Source of the DNA: Archivesica marissinica
Taxonomy: Eukaryota; Mollusca; Bivalvia; Venerida; Vesicomyidae
DNA: 64,000 bases
NCBI GenBank assembly: GCA_014843695.1
Contig: CM026404.1
Span: forward strand, 54,639,321 to 54,703,320
Reading direction: 5' to 3'
Part shown: one piece after another, positions 25,567 through 35,611 of the stretch
Layout: each line of letters opens with the position of its first letter
Position numbering within the stretch: position 1 is the first letter of the stretch
Made by a program: the position numbers and the translations under genes
The notes under the pieces: generated by a model
What the model was told of the DNA's origin: nothing
Database searches by the model: none
What the model saw: only the letters and a program-made list of their open reading frames with translations

Positions 25567-26444
25567 CTTGTAGAAATCGGCAGAATATGTGTAATACTCG
25601 TATGTTCAAGAGATTATAATTATAATATTATACATGTACTCATAGCATTCACTGTGATTATTATGTAGCATCAATATCGGTAAACACACACTGACACAGA
25701 GAAATATTTAAAATATAACAGAAAACTTGCGAATAATACTGTAGATATATAATTAAATGAAGTATGAAGGTTACCATATAACGAACACATATAGTTTATT
25801 CATATAAATACATACATATTATATACATGCATACAAATTATCAGTCTCAGTGATTACGCTACGGCTGATGAGGCACCTACATAACATGTAATCTATGTCC
25901 CTGGGCTGATCTGGATTATGTAGTTTGAATACTCATGACTATCAATTTTCTTTACAATCAATAATATACGTTTACTTAAATTGTCAGGGCCACATTTTGA
26001 CTAATTCTCAGCTCACAGAGTGATCGTGCATATTAACCGTTAGAAAATACCTACATACGCCAAATTATACTGAATGTACTGCTACATTGTTGATACACGC
26101 CACTACTCACATGGAACAGGTAGTAAAGTATAAATCTTTACAATTGGACGGGGTCAAACTGCAGGCCTTTAAGCTTAAAATAGATTACTACACCCCCATT
26201 GTTCCTTTTCATCACACTATGTGGAAACTGGAGCACATGTTCCGGTCGATAAACTTGCGAGTTCTCTGATGGGAAACGAATGAACTCTATTCGGTTCGTC
26301 CTGCTTTGTACAGGTAAATAATAAGATTTTTTTTATGAAAATGCATATATAATTTAAGCGGTCTGTTTTTAGTCTGTTACTCTGTATTTACAAAACAATC
26401 TTATGTACAGTGAATAATATCCCATATAGTTTATTCCATTTCAG
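25567..26444. other. Region between the 164-aa ORF and MULE exon
   Basis: No independent gene. A donor-like CAG|GTAAAT at 26311-26319 and an acceptor TTCCATTTCAG ending at 26444 would define a 131-bp intron. The short segment before the donor reads in frame into the transposase (ending SVRPALYR) but has a TGA about 15 codons upstream, so the real 5' exon is missing or damaged. At 26153-26174, GGTCAAACTGCAGGCCTTTA matches the inverted 32-bp repeat unit. Confidence 0.45.
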
Positions 26445-27453
26445 ACAAAGGGCGAAACTACAACCTACGTTACCTAAGGTTCGACAAGACGTGACGTTGG
26501 ATGGAAAATGGACAGAGACAACGGCGGGCGATAAGTTCCTACTCGCGGATGATGGGGAAGAAAACCGCATCCTCGTGTTTGCTACGTTGGAGAACTTAAT
26601 GGAACTCTCGAGAGCTGACATTTGGTATGTCGATGGGACGTTCTACTCCAGTCCATCATACTTCTACCAGGTGTACACAATCCATGGTATGGTTGATGGG
26701 TACATGTGTACTCTTATATATGCGCTGCTACCGAACAAACGTGAGACCACCTACAGACGGCTGTTTGAACTTGTCCAGGGCGCTGGTGACCGACACAACA
26801 TCGAACTCAAACCAGGAACTGTTATGATGGACTTCGAAGTTGCAGCGAAACGTGCCGTTATCGCTGTCTATCCGGATGTCACAGTGAGGGGGTGTTTCTT
26901 CCATTATTCACAGTGCATCTGGAGGAAGGTTCAGTCATGTGGACTTGTGACAACCTTCAAAGACAACGACGACTTCAGAATGTTGGTGCGCCGTGCTAGT
27001 GTCCTGCCTCTTGTGCCGATCGGACTGGTTGAAGACGTGTGGTTCCATGCCCTAGAAAACAACGACAACGACACAGCATCCGTAGTCACGTTCAAGGACT
27101 ACGTAACGGAGCATTGGGTGGAAGGCGGCGACAAGGCGATGTGGAACCACTTTGACAATCCAGGACCACGAACCACAAACCACGTCGAAGGATGGCACAA
27201 CAAGGTCAATGGTCTGTTGACCCATTCCCATCCAAACATCTACATTCTGGTAGAATTGTTCCAGAAGGAGCAGGCCGTGAATGAAATCCGTCTACTCCAG
27301 CATGCGAATGGTGGGAAACGCCGTCCGAAGAAGATGAAGTACCGCGTCATTGAAGACCGCCTGGTACAGCTGAAGCAGCGGCTTCTGAATACGGAGCTGG
27401 AAGTGACAGAGTACGCCGATGCAGCATCGTATTTGATTAAATTAGGACAATAG
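26445..27453 (+). CDS. MULE transposase, 5'-incomplete
   Basis: About 335 codons encode a MULE-type (Mutator-like) DDE transposase core that would cut and rejoin element ends in the nucleus. The catalytic residues are visible: D of WYVDGTF (codon at 26632), D of MMDFE (26830) and E of NHVEGWH (27187). The C-x2-H segment GCFFHYSQ, typical between the second D and the E, is also present. The C-terminal part is uninterrupted to a TAG stop at 27451. There is no ATG at the 5' end. The frame begins at a good splice acceptor (26443-26444), and the FLYWCH-type zinc finger often found upstream in animal MULE proteins is not seen. It is either the last exon of a spliced gene or a 5'-truncated copy. Codons read smoothly, so decay is recent or absent. 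Terminal inverted repeats were not found. Confidence 0.88.
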
Positions 27454-28048
27454 ACAGTAATATCATTCTATCAAATGTGCTAATAGTTTACAGTGATATT
27501 GATCAGGAGTTGTTATTCATGTTATTGATCAGGATCTACAATTTTCATTAAAGCTTGTTGTTTCATATCACTTCTAGATGATCAAGATACAATAAATATA
27601 TATGTTTAGATGATTTAATAGCTAATAAAGTCTTGTTTATACACATGTTTGTTTCACTTTTATCCAAAATGTGGTTCGCGTAACTTTTCGCTGTGCAGAA
27701 TACCAATTTTGACCAATTATCACCAATTAAGTCCATTGTTAAACCTAACAATGGTGTCTCACTTTCCCAACATACCAAAACCCCAACTTTCTACCTGAAA
27801 ACCAGAATGTTGGGAAAGTGAGAACACCCCATAATTATATACACGATTTGCAATAAAAAGTGAATCTCCTTGTAGAGGCACGCATTACCGCTTTTCATAT
27901 TTTGAGCACACTCGGGATCAAGAGTGTGTGACGGTTCTGAATAGCTCTGGGTGTATTGTTAACCTACATGTTGAGTTCTCGACTGTTTGTTGTCGAACAC
28001 TTTCTGTTTGATAACATATTTATCCGAGCTGTGATTGTACTTGGCAAC
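27454..28048. other. 3' flank of MULE gene with a hairpin
   Basis: AT-rich. The main structure is an inverted repeat at 27753-27829. Nothing coding. Confidence 0.5.
27753..27829. other. 17-bp-stem inverted repeat (hairpin)
   Basis: TCTCACTTTCCCAACAT (27757-27773) pairs perfectly with ATGTTGGGAAAGTGAGA (27807-27823) around a 33-nt loop. The stem extends outward with GGTG/CACC after a one-base bulge. Its position about 300 bp downstream of the transposase could make it a remnant of a terminal repeat or a small foldback element. Confidence 0.75.
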
Positions 28049-28050
28049 TA

Positions 28051-29040
28051 CTGTGCTTTCAAAGTAAAGTAATAACGGTTGTAATCAAACACTCGATACA
28101 CTATTGCATTATAGGTAAGTCAGGTTGTTAGCAGTATTGCATTATAGGTAAGTCAGGTTGTTAGCAGTATTGCATTATAGGTAAGTCAGGTTGTTAGCAG
28201 TATTGCATTATAGGTAAGTCAGGTTGTTAGCAGTATTGCATTATAGGTAAGTCAGGTTGTTAGCAGTATTGCATTATAGGTAAGTCAGGTTGTTAGCAGT
28301 ATTGCATTATAGGTAAGTCAGGTTGTTAGCAGTATTGCATTATAGGTAAGTCAGGTTGTTAGCAGTATTGCATTATAGGTAAGTCAGGTTGTTAGCAGTA
28401 TTGCATTATAGGTAAGTCAGGTTGTTAGCAGTATTGCATTATAGGTAAGTCAGGTTGTTAGCAGTATTGCATTATAGGTAAGTCAGGTTGTTAGCAGTAT
28501 TGCATTATAGGTAAGTCAGGTTGTTACGATACACTATTGCATTATAGGTAAGTCAGGTTGTTACGATACACTATTGCATTATAGGTAAGTCAGGTTGTTA
28601 CGATACACTATTGCATTATAGGTATGTCAGGTTGTTACGATACACTATTGCATTATAGGTAAGTCAGGTTGTTACGATACACTATTGCATTATAGGTAAG
28701 TCAGGTTGTTACGATACACTATTGCATTATAGGTAAGTCAGGTTGTTACGATACACTATTGCATTATAGGTAAGTCAGGTTGTTACGATACACTATTGCA
28801 TTATAGGTAAGTCAGGTTGTTACGATACACTATTGCATTATAGGTAAGTCAGGTTGTTACGATACACTATTGCATTATAGGTAAGTCAGGTTGTTACGAT
28901 ACACTATTGCATTATAGGTAAGTCAGGTTGTTAGCAGTATTAAGCAATAAATCACAATACATGTACGCTATCGTATATTGCCTTACCTATACAGTAGTGT
29001 AATATTCCAACGGTATTATTACTTTACTTTGAAAGCACAG
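28051..29040. mobile_element. TA-flanked TIR element containing a minisatellite
   Basis: The ends are inverted copies: CTGTGCTTTCAAAGTAAAGT at 28051 and its complement ending at 29040. The similarity continues inward, with TACACTATTGCATTATAGGT on the left against the complement of ACCTATACAGTAGTGTA on the right. TA flanks both ends (28049-28050 and 29041-29042), as for Tc1/mariner-type insertions. The interior is almost entirely the 33/37-bp array, whose unit is itself part of the inverted repeat. No transposase is present. Confidence 0.75.
28110..28940. repeat. 33-bp then 37-bp tandem array inside a TIR element
   Basis: Units share TATTGCATTATAGGTAAGTC and AGGTTGTTA. Left-half units end GCAG (33 bp) and right-half units end CGATACAC (37 bp), matching the sequence that precedes the first unit (CGATACAC at about 28093). 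Copies are almost identical, so expansion is recent. Confidence 0.96.
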
Positions 29041-29123
29041 TACCTGTAAGCTACCGTATATTGCCTTACCTATACATTAGTGTAATATTCCAACGGTATT
29101 ATTACTTTACTTTGAAAGCACAG
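28959..29123. repeat. 82-bp tandem duplication of the element's right end
   Basis: The segment TACATGTACGCTATCGTATA to GAAAGCACAG (28959-29040) recurs with few changes at 29041-29122. The right inverted repeat is therefore present twice. Confidence 0.9.
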
Positions 29124-29196
29124 TGCAGGTATTGTCTCTCCCGCTGTAAATTTGCCCAAGCGGTAAGCATAATCAATTTGTATCGATGACTGGGGA

Positions 29197-29486
29197 CATA
29201 CGGATATGTAGTACAATGGTAACACGCTGGATTGGTAATCCAGGGGTCGCAGGTTCGATACACCATCTGACCATAATAAAATTAACAGTCTTTCAGGTGA
29301 GACTTTAAACCGAGGTCTCGTGTCGGTGCTGTACACCGTGTACGTAAAAGAACCAGAGAAGACTCTGGAATGTGTCTCTGTCTGTATCATTGCACTATCC
29401 TCCAAAAATCTAAAATGACTAATCTCGTCAGGAGGCGGCGCTTATATGGGCAACCGGTAGCGACGATAAATAAATGTAAAATACAC
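29197..29486 (+). mobile_element. SINE family 2, diverged copy
   Basis: Parallels 15421-15712 throughout: GGTAACACGCTGGATTGGTA head, B-box GGTTCGATACAC, GTCTCGTGTCGGTGCTGTAC body, CTGTATCATTGCACTATCC, and the TAGCGACGATAAATAAATG end. No clear target duplication. Confidence 0.85.
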
Positions 29487-30231
29487 TTAAATATTTGCAC
29501 ATGCAAATTAACCATATCCCATGAATTTGAAATTCGAAACTTGGTGTTACATGAACTTTTTATACCACGGCTATATATCACGTTTTTTTGGTCAATTGTT
29601 TTCGATTTCCAAATGCGCGACACAATCATATTTCTAAAACAGGGCCTATATAGCGACATTGTGAATATCGTGCGATATAAGCACAATCTCGTTGATACTT
29701 CAAAGGAATTCACATCGAACACGTAGACGAATACACTATGGCACTGAATGGTTGAGAACTATTTCTAAAAGGTTTGGGGATCGAAACTGCGATCCCTGGA
29801 TTACCAGTCCAACGAGCAAATAGTTGAAACTCTATTCATCATATTTATATGAGGCAATACTGTCTTGTTTGTCAATGGTGTTGATTTGCTTACTTGGTGT
29901 TGAAGATGCACAATTTGCATGCAATACCAGAGCATATCTATTTTTACCTCTCTTAATGCTTATTTCATGCAACAATTGCAGTCCGCTAAGACGATTGTAT
30001 TTCCAGGAGCAATATTGTATCGGCTCTTAGAAATATTGCGTGGTTTTATTGCAACGTAGCAATTGATGTGGTCCTAATCGCAGTCTCCCGGTAGGTGATC
30101 GATAGTAAGTAAACTCTATGAATAAAAGTTTGGATAAATAAGTTATAATTTAATTAAATTTTAATAAGGCAAATTCTTCATCGGTGTGCTTACTTTCCCT
30201 TAAGCCTGCACGTATCGTCAGCTATATAATA
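29487..30231. other. Unique stretch with SINE scrap
   Basis: AT-rich with no supported gene. A family 2 SINE head fragment (CGATCCCTGGATTACCAGTC) lies on the minus strand near 29790. Confidence 0.45.
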
Positions 30232-30385
30232 AGATCAGACAGGTGGGTTTTCTCCGGGTACTCAGATTTCCTGCCACACGAATGACCATAGTTACGCTTT
30301 CATCCGCGTCAACGAAAGTGATTAATATAAGTTATTAAAGGCTTGTTTCGCAATCGTTGTTAAATAGATAAAGATTAAGCTTTAA
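30232..30385 (+). mobile_element. SINE family 1, 5'-truncated
   Basis: Begins in the central domain (GACAGGTGGGTTTTCTCCGG) and runs through ACGAAAGTGATTAATATAAG to an AAATAGATAAAGATT tail. The tRNA head is absent. Confidence 0.82.
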
Positions 30386-30717
30386 ATAGTGATTTATGCT
30401 TAAATGTATGTGTGTCCTTTTACTTGGAATCCATTGTGTTTACTGCTTTTCTCTAAGCAGATGAGAATTTATTAAAAGCATGTTAATTAATTGATAACAA
30501 ATTGCACCAATAAAGTATATCTGTCGATAGTTATTTAATAACTATAAGATGAGAAAACGGATTAAATTGATAGCATGTTGTACTAAGAAAACAACGGTAA
30601 AAACAGAGGAAACCATTTAAGAGGACCTATATAATTCCAGGGAATATTCAGGCGCAGTAGGTGACAGATGCCTTTCACTGTGTTGTTATTTTTATGAAAA
30701 ACGTATCTTGAACTAGA

Positions 30718-30898
30718 TCGATGGTATCTGATATAGAATTATAACCTGCGATGGTATCTGATATAGAATTATAACCTGCGATGGTATCTGATATATAATT
30801 ATAACCTGCGATGGTATCTGATATAGAATTATAACCTGCGATGGTATCTGATATAGAATTATAACCTGCGATGGTATCTGATATAGAATTATAACCTG
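30718..30898. repeat. 30-bp tandem repeat, six copies
   Basis: Six near-identical units of GATGGTATCTGATATAGAAT plus TATAACCTGC. One unit has ATATATAA in place of ATATAGAA. Confidence 0.95.
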
Positions 30899-32056
30899 TT
30901 GCCTTCATTTTGGAGCTCACGATATTGGGTCATATGAGACAAATTTCCCGAAATTCACTTTGATGTCAAGTCATATTGATGTTTATTTTGGAAACAGATT
31001 CTGCATGTACATGTCTCATTTATTTTTTTGGAAGACAAAGCCCCTTTTATTTACATACAAGTACATATAAATAAATAAATATGATCTTTTTACATAAATC
31101 ATATGATACTTATATGAGATACAATAAACCATTATCAATATTAGACTATTTTACTTATAGACTGGTGACACATATGCCCGGCGTGTTTCTATGCTCGGCT
31201 TATTTGTACATTTACATCCGTATTTATAATATTTATATAGTTCTAGGTTAATTTCGCTGACAGAGCTGAAGCATTGTTAAATAGCATTCCGTTGCGTGTA
31301 TCGGTAGCCTGATGCAACTGTCACATGACTGATCAGCAAACAAATAATTGGGGAAATATATCCACCGAAACTGATACGGTGTATGAGTAATTCAGGTAGC
31401 TATCCGAATTTTAAAAATCTACAACTAACCAGAAGCATAGTTTTTCTACCATTTCGGATTAACACCAATACGTGTTTTATTCAATGCTGTTACTACATGT
31501 ATATCAAAATAAGATATTCAACAAGTTCTGGTGCATAAATAACAAATATGCCGTGCATAGGTGCTCTGAAGTCTTGAGTTCCTCATATAAACGGGTGCCG
31601 TTGTGATAGCTGAATTGAGCAGCAAGGTCACGTGATGAAGCTAAAGCTGTCAACAAGAGTATTTTGAAAGTTGTCTTCACGACTAAAGAAATATTAATAT
31701 ACGGCAAGTGCAATTAACATTTATTACTGGCCATTATATGTGGTATTTATGCCGAGCATAGGTTCCACCACTCTATTTGTACTGTTTGTTGTTGTTGTAA
31801 TTCCCAAACATAAATACTGTTGCATTTCGTCGAAATTGAAATGTAATACGATGTATTGTGAAGGATAAATATTCTTATATCTCATACAATTTGCCTACCG
31901 TTTACCACTAACATGTCAACAGAAAGCTATATGGATATAGTTTTGTTATAGTACGAAATATGTTTCAAACATATCAATAATTTGATCATCACATTCCCAT
32001 TTTATTTGATTATAAACGTTGGTTTTAATAGACTGGATGACATACATTGTGTCCCA
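30899..32056. other. Unique AT-rich region
   Basis: No supported gene. Sequence near 32000-32056 may be the 3' untranslated part of the LINE fragment that follows on the minus strand. Confidence 0.4.
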
Positions 32057-32337
32057 TTATATACCTTCATGTTTAATACTATTTTTCGACGTTTCCATAT
32101 TCATCATGAGCCATTTTGTTTCAAAGGCAATTGTATTAATTAGCTTGCATTTCTGAGGTGAGAAGTATATGCCAAACAGAGAAACTGCTTCAGAATCTGT
32201 GATTTCATACTGCAGTTCATTCATTTGTATGTTTTCGAGTATTGGTAGTATGTGATTCCATATTAAATGTGCATGTTTACAACACCAGAACAAGTGCTCG
32301 GTAAATATAACCTGGTGTAGGAACTTAATCTGAAATA
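32057..32337 (-). pseudogene. LINE reverse-transcriptase C-terminal fragment
   Basis: The minus-strand frame encodes TEHLFWCCKHAHLIWNHI, a hallmark of the zinc-binding C-terminal region of non-LTR ORF2 proteins (pattern EHLFW.C.H...W). About 70 further residues follow, rich in K/N, to a stop at 32057. Everything upstream, including the polymerase, is missing. The fragment stops where the 22-bp array begins, and the apparent start of the frame (NTASARREH) is array sequence. It is a 5'-truncated or array-invaded remnant and cannot be functional. Confidence 0.65.
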
Positions 32338-33233
32338 GGTGTTCACGCCTTGCTGACGCCGTGTTCACGCCTTGCTGACGCCGTGTTCACGCCTTGCTGA
32401 CGCAGTGTTCATGCCTTGCTGACGCCGTGTTCATGCCTTGCTGAAGCTGTGTTCTACCGTGTTCACGCCTTGCTTACGCCGTGTTCTACCGTGTTCACGC
32501 CTTGCTGACGCCATGTTCATGCCTTGCTGACGCCGTGTTCTACCGTGTTCACGCCTTGCTGACGCCGTGTTCTACCGTGTTCACGCCTTGCTGACGCCGT
32601 GTTCACGCCTTGCTGACGCCGTGTTCATGCCTTGCTGACGCCGTGTTCACGCCTTGCTGACGCCGTGTTCATGCCTTGCTGAAGCCGTGTTCTACCGTGT
32701 TCACGCCTTGCTTATGTCGTGTTCTACCGTGTTCACGCCTTGCTGACGCCGTGTTCACGCCTTGCTGACGCCGTGTTCTACCGTGTTCACGCCTTGCTGA
32801 CGCCGTGTTCTACCGTGTTCACACCTTGCTGACGCCGTGTTCTACCGTGTTCACGCCTTGCTGACGCCGTGTTCTACCGTGTTCACGCCATGCTGACGCC
32901 GTGTTCTACCGTGTTCACGCCTTGCTGACGCCGTGTTCACGCCTTGCTGACGCCGTGTTCTACCGTGTTCACGCCTTGCTGACGCCGTGTTCTACCGTGT
33001 TCACACCTTGCTGACGCCGTGTTCTACCGTGTTCACGCCTTGCTGACGCCGTGTTCTACCGTGTTCACGCCATGCTGACGCCGTGTTCTACCGTGTTCAC
33101 GCCTTGCTGACGCCGTGTTCACGCCTTGCTGACGCCGTGTTCTACCGTGTTCACGCCTTGCTGACGCCGTGTTCTACCGTGTTCACGCCTTGCTGACGCC
33201 GTGTTCTACCGTGTTCACGCCTTGCTGACGCCG
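32337..33233. repeat. 22/32-bp compound tandem array
   Basis: The 22-bp unit GTTCACGCCTTGCTGACGCC+GT is irregularly interleaved with a 10-bp GTTCTACCGT, giving 32-bp composites. Variants include GTTCATGCC, CTGAAGC, CTTACGC and GCCATGC. A block with ACACCTTG and GCCATGCTG recurs near 32820-32890 and 33003-33073, about 183 bp apart. Confidence 0.95.
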
Positions 33234-35433
33234 TGTATATCTATGTTTGTATATCTATGTTATCATATCTATGTTTGTATATATATGTTTGTATATCTAT
33301 GTTTATATAGCTATGTTTGTATATTTATGTTTGTATATCTATGTTTGTATATCTATGTTTGTATATCTATGCTTGTATATCTATGTTTGTATATCTATGT
33401 TTGTATAGCTATGTTTGTATATCTATGTTTATATATCTAAGTTTGTATATTTATGTTTGTATATCTATGTTTGTATATCTATGTTTGTATATCTATGCTT
33501 GTATATCTATGTTTGTATATCTATGTTTGTATATCTATGTTTGTATAGCTATGTTTGTATATCTATGTTTGTATATCTATGTTTGTATATCTATGTTTAT
33601 ATATCTATGTTTATATATCTATGTTTGTATATTTATGTTTGTATATTTATGTTTGAATATCTATGTGTGTATATCTATGTTTGTATATCTATGATTGTAT
33701 ATCTATGTTTGTATATCTTTGTTTGTATATCTATGTTTGTATATCTATGTTTATATATGTATGTTTGTATATCTATGATTGTATATCTATGCTTGTATAT
33801 CTATGTTTGTATAACTATGTTTGTATATCTATGATTGTATATCTATGCTTGTATATATATGTGTGTATATCTATGATTGTATATCTATGTTTGTATATCT
33901 ATGTTTGTATACCTATGTTTGTATATCTATGTTTGTATATCTATGTTATCATATCTATGTTTGTATAGCTATGTTTGTATATCTATGTTTGTATATCTAT
34001 GCTTGTATAGCTATGCTTGTATAGCTATGTGTGTATATCTATGTTTGTATAGCTATGTTTGTATAGCTATGTTTGTATATCTATGTTTGTATATCTATGT
34101 TTGTATATCTATGTTTGTATATCTATGTTTGTATATCTATATTTGTATATCTATGTTTGTATATCTATGTTTGTATAGCTATGTTTGTATATCTATGTGT
34201 GTATATGTATGTGTGTATATCTATGTTTGTATAGCTATGTTTGTATATCTATGCTTGTATATCTATGTTTGTATATCTATGTTTGTATATCTATATTATC
34301 ATATCTATGTTTGTATATATATGTTTGTATATCTATGTTTATATAGCTATGTTTGTATATCTATGTTTGTATATCTATGTTTGTATATCTATGCTTGTAT
34401 ATCTATGTTTGTATATCTATGTTTGTATATCTATGTTTGTATAGCTATGTTTGTATATCTATGTTTGTTTAGCTATGTTTGTATATCTATGTTTGTATAT
34501 CTATGTTTGTTTATATATGTTTGTATATCTATGTTTATATATCTAAGTTTGTATATTTATGTTTGTATATCTATGTTTGTATATCTATGTTTGTATATCT
34601 ATGCTTGTATATCTATGTTTGTATATCTATGTTTGTATATCTATGTTTGTATAGCTATGTTTGTATATCTATGTTTGTATATCTATGTTTGTATATCTAT
34701 GTTTGTATATCTATGTTTGTATATCTATGTTTGTATATTTATGTTTGTATATTTATGTTTGTATATCTATGTGTATATCTATGTTTGTATATCTATGATT
34801 GTATATCTATGTTTGTATATCTATGTTTGTATATCTATGTTTGTATATCTATGTTTATATATGTATGTTTGTATATCTATGATTGTATATCTATGCTTGT
34901 ATATCTATGTTTGTATATCTATGTTTGTATATCTATGTTTGTATAGCTATGTTTTTATATCTATGTGTGTATATATATGTGTGTATATCTATGTTTGTAT
35001 ATCTATGTGTGTATATCTATGCTTGTATGTCTATGTGTGTATATCTATGTGTGTATATATATGTGTGTATATCTATGTTTGTATATCTATGTGTGTATAT
35101 CTATGCTTGTATGTCTATGTGTGTATATCTATGCTTGTATATATATGTGTGTATATCTATGCTTGTATATCTATGTGTGTATATCTACGCTTGCATATCT
35201 CTGCTTGTATATATGTGATTGTATATCGATGCTTGTATGTATATGCTTGTATATATATGCGTGTATATCTGTGCTTGTATATCTATGCTTGTATGTCTAT
35301 GCTTGTATATCTATGCTTGTATATCTATGCTTGTATATCTATGTTTGTATTTATATGCGTGTATATCTTTGCTTGTATATCTATGCTTGTATATCTATGT
35401 TTGTATATCTATACTTGTATATCTATAATTGTA
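33234..35433. repeat. 14-bp tandem array
   Basis: About 155 units of ATATCTATGTTTGT with many point variants (AGCTATG, TTTATG, GCTTGT, GTGTGT). GC-type and GTGTGT variants rise toward the right end. Blocks are duplicated: TTATCATATCTATG appears near 33258, 33945 and 34298 with similar flanks. It begins abruptly within a unit of the preceding array (GACGCCGTGTATATC). Confidence 0.96.
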
Positions 35434-35611
35434 TAACATATTGACGTAAACTGTTCATTCCTTATGGTCGATATGACGCTCAATAAATAAAACTAGATTC
35501 ATAAATTACAATACCCTTTCAAACTCGACTTTCCATATGAGCCTGGCCCAACGATAACGTGTTATTTACTATAAATAGGTTATATTAAGGGGTATGTCTC
35601 TAATATTTACT

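Noticed and set aside
33201..35444. Hydrophobic YLCLYIYVCISM-type frames in the 14-bp array
   Set aside because: All three frames of the plus strand give the same rotated peptide, the signature of a simple repeat and not a membrane protein.
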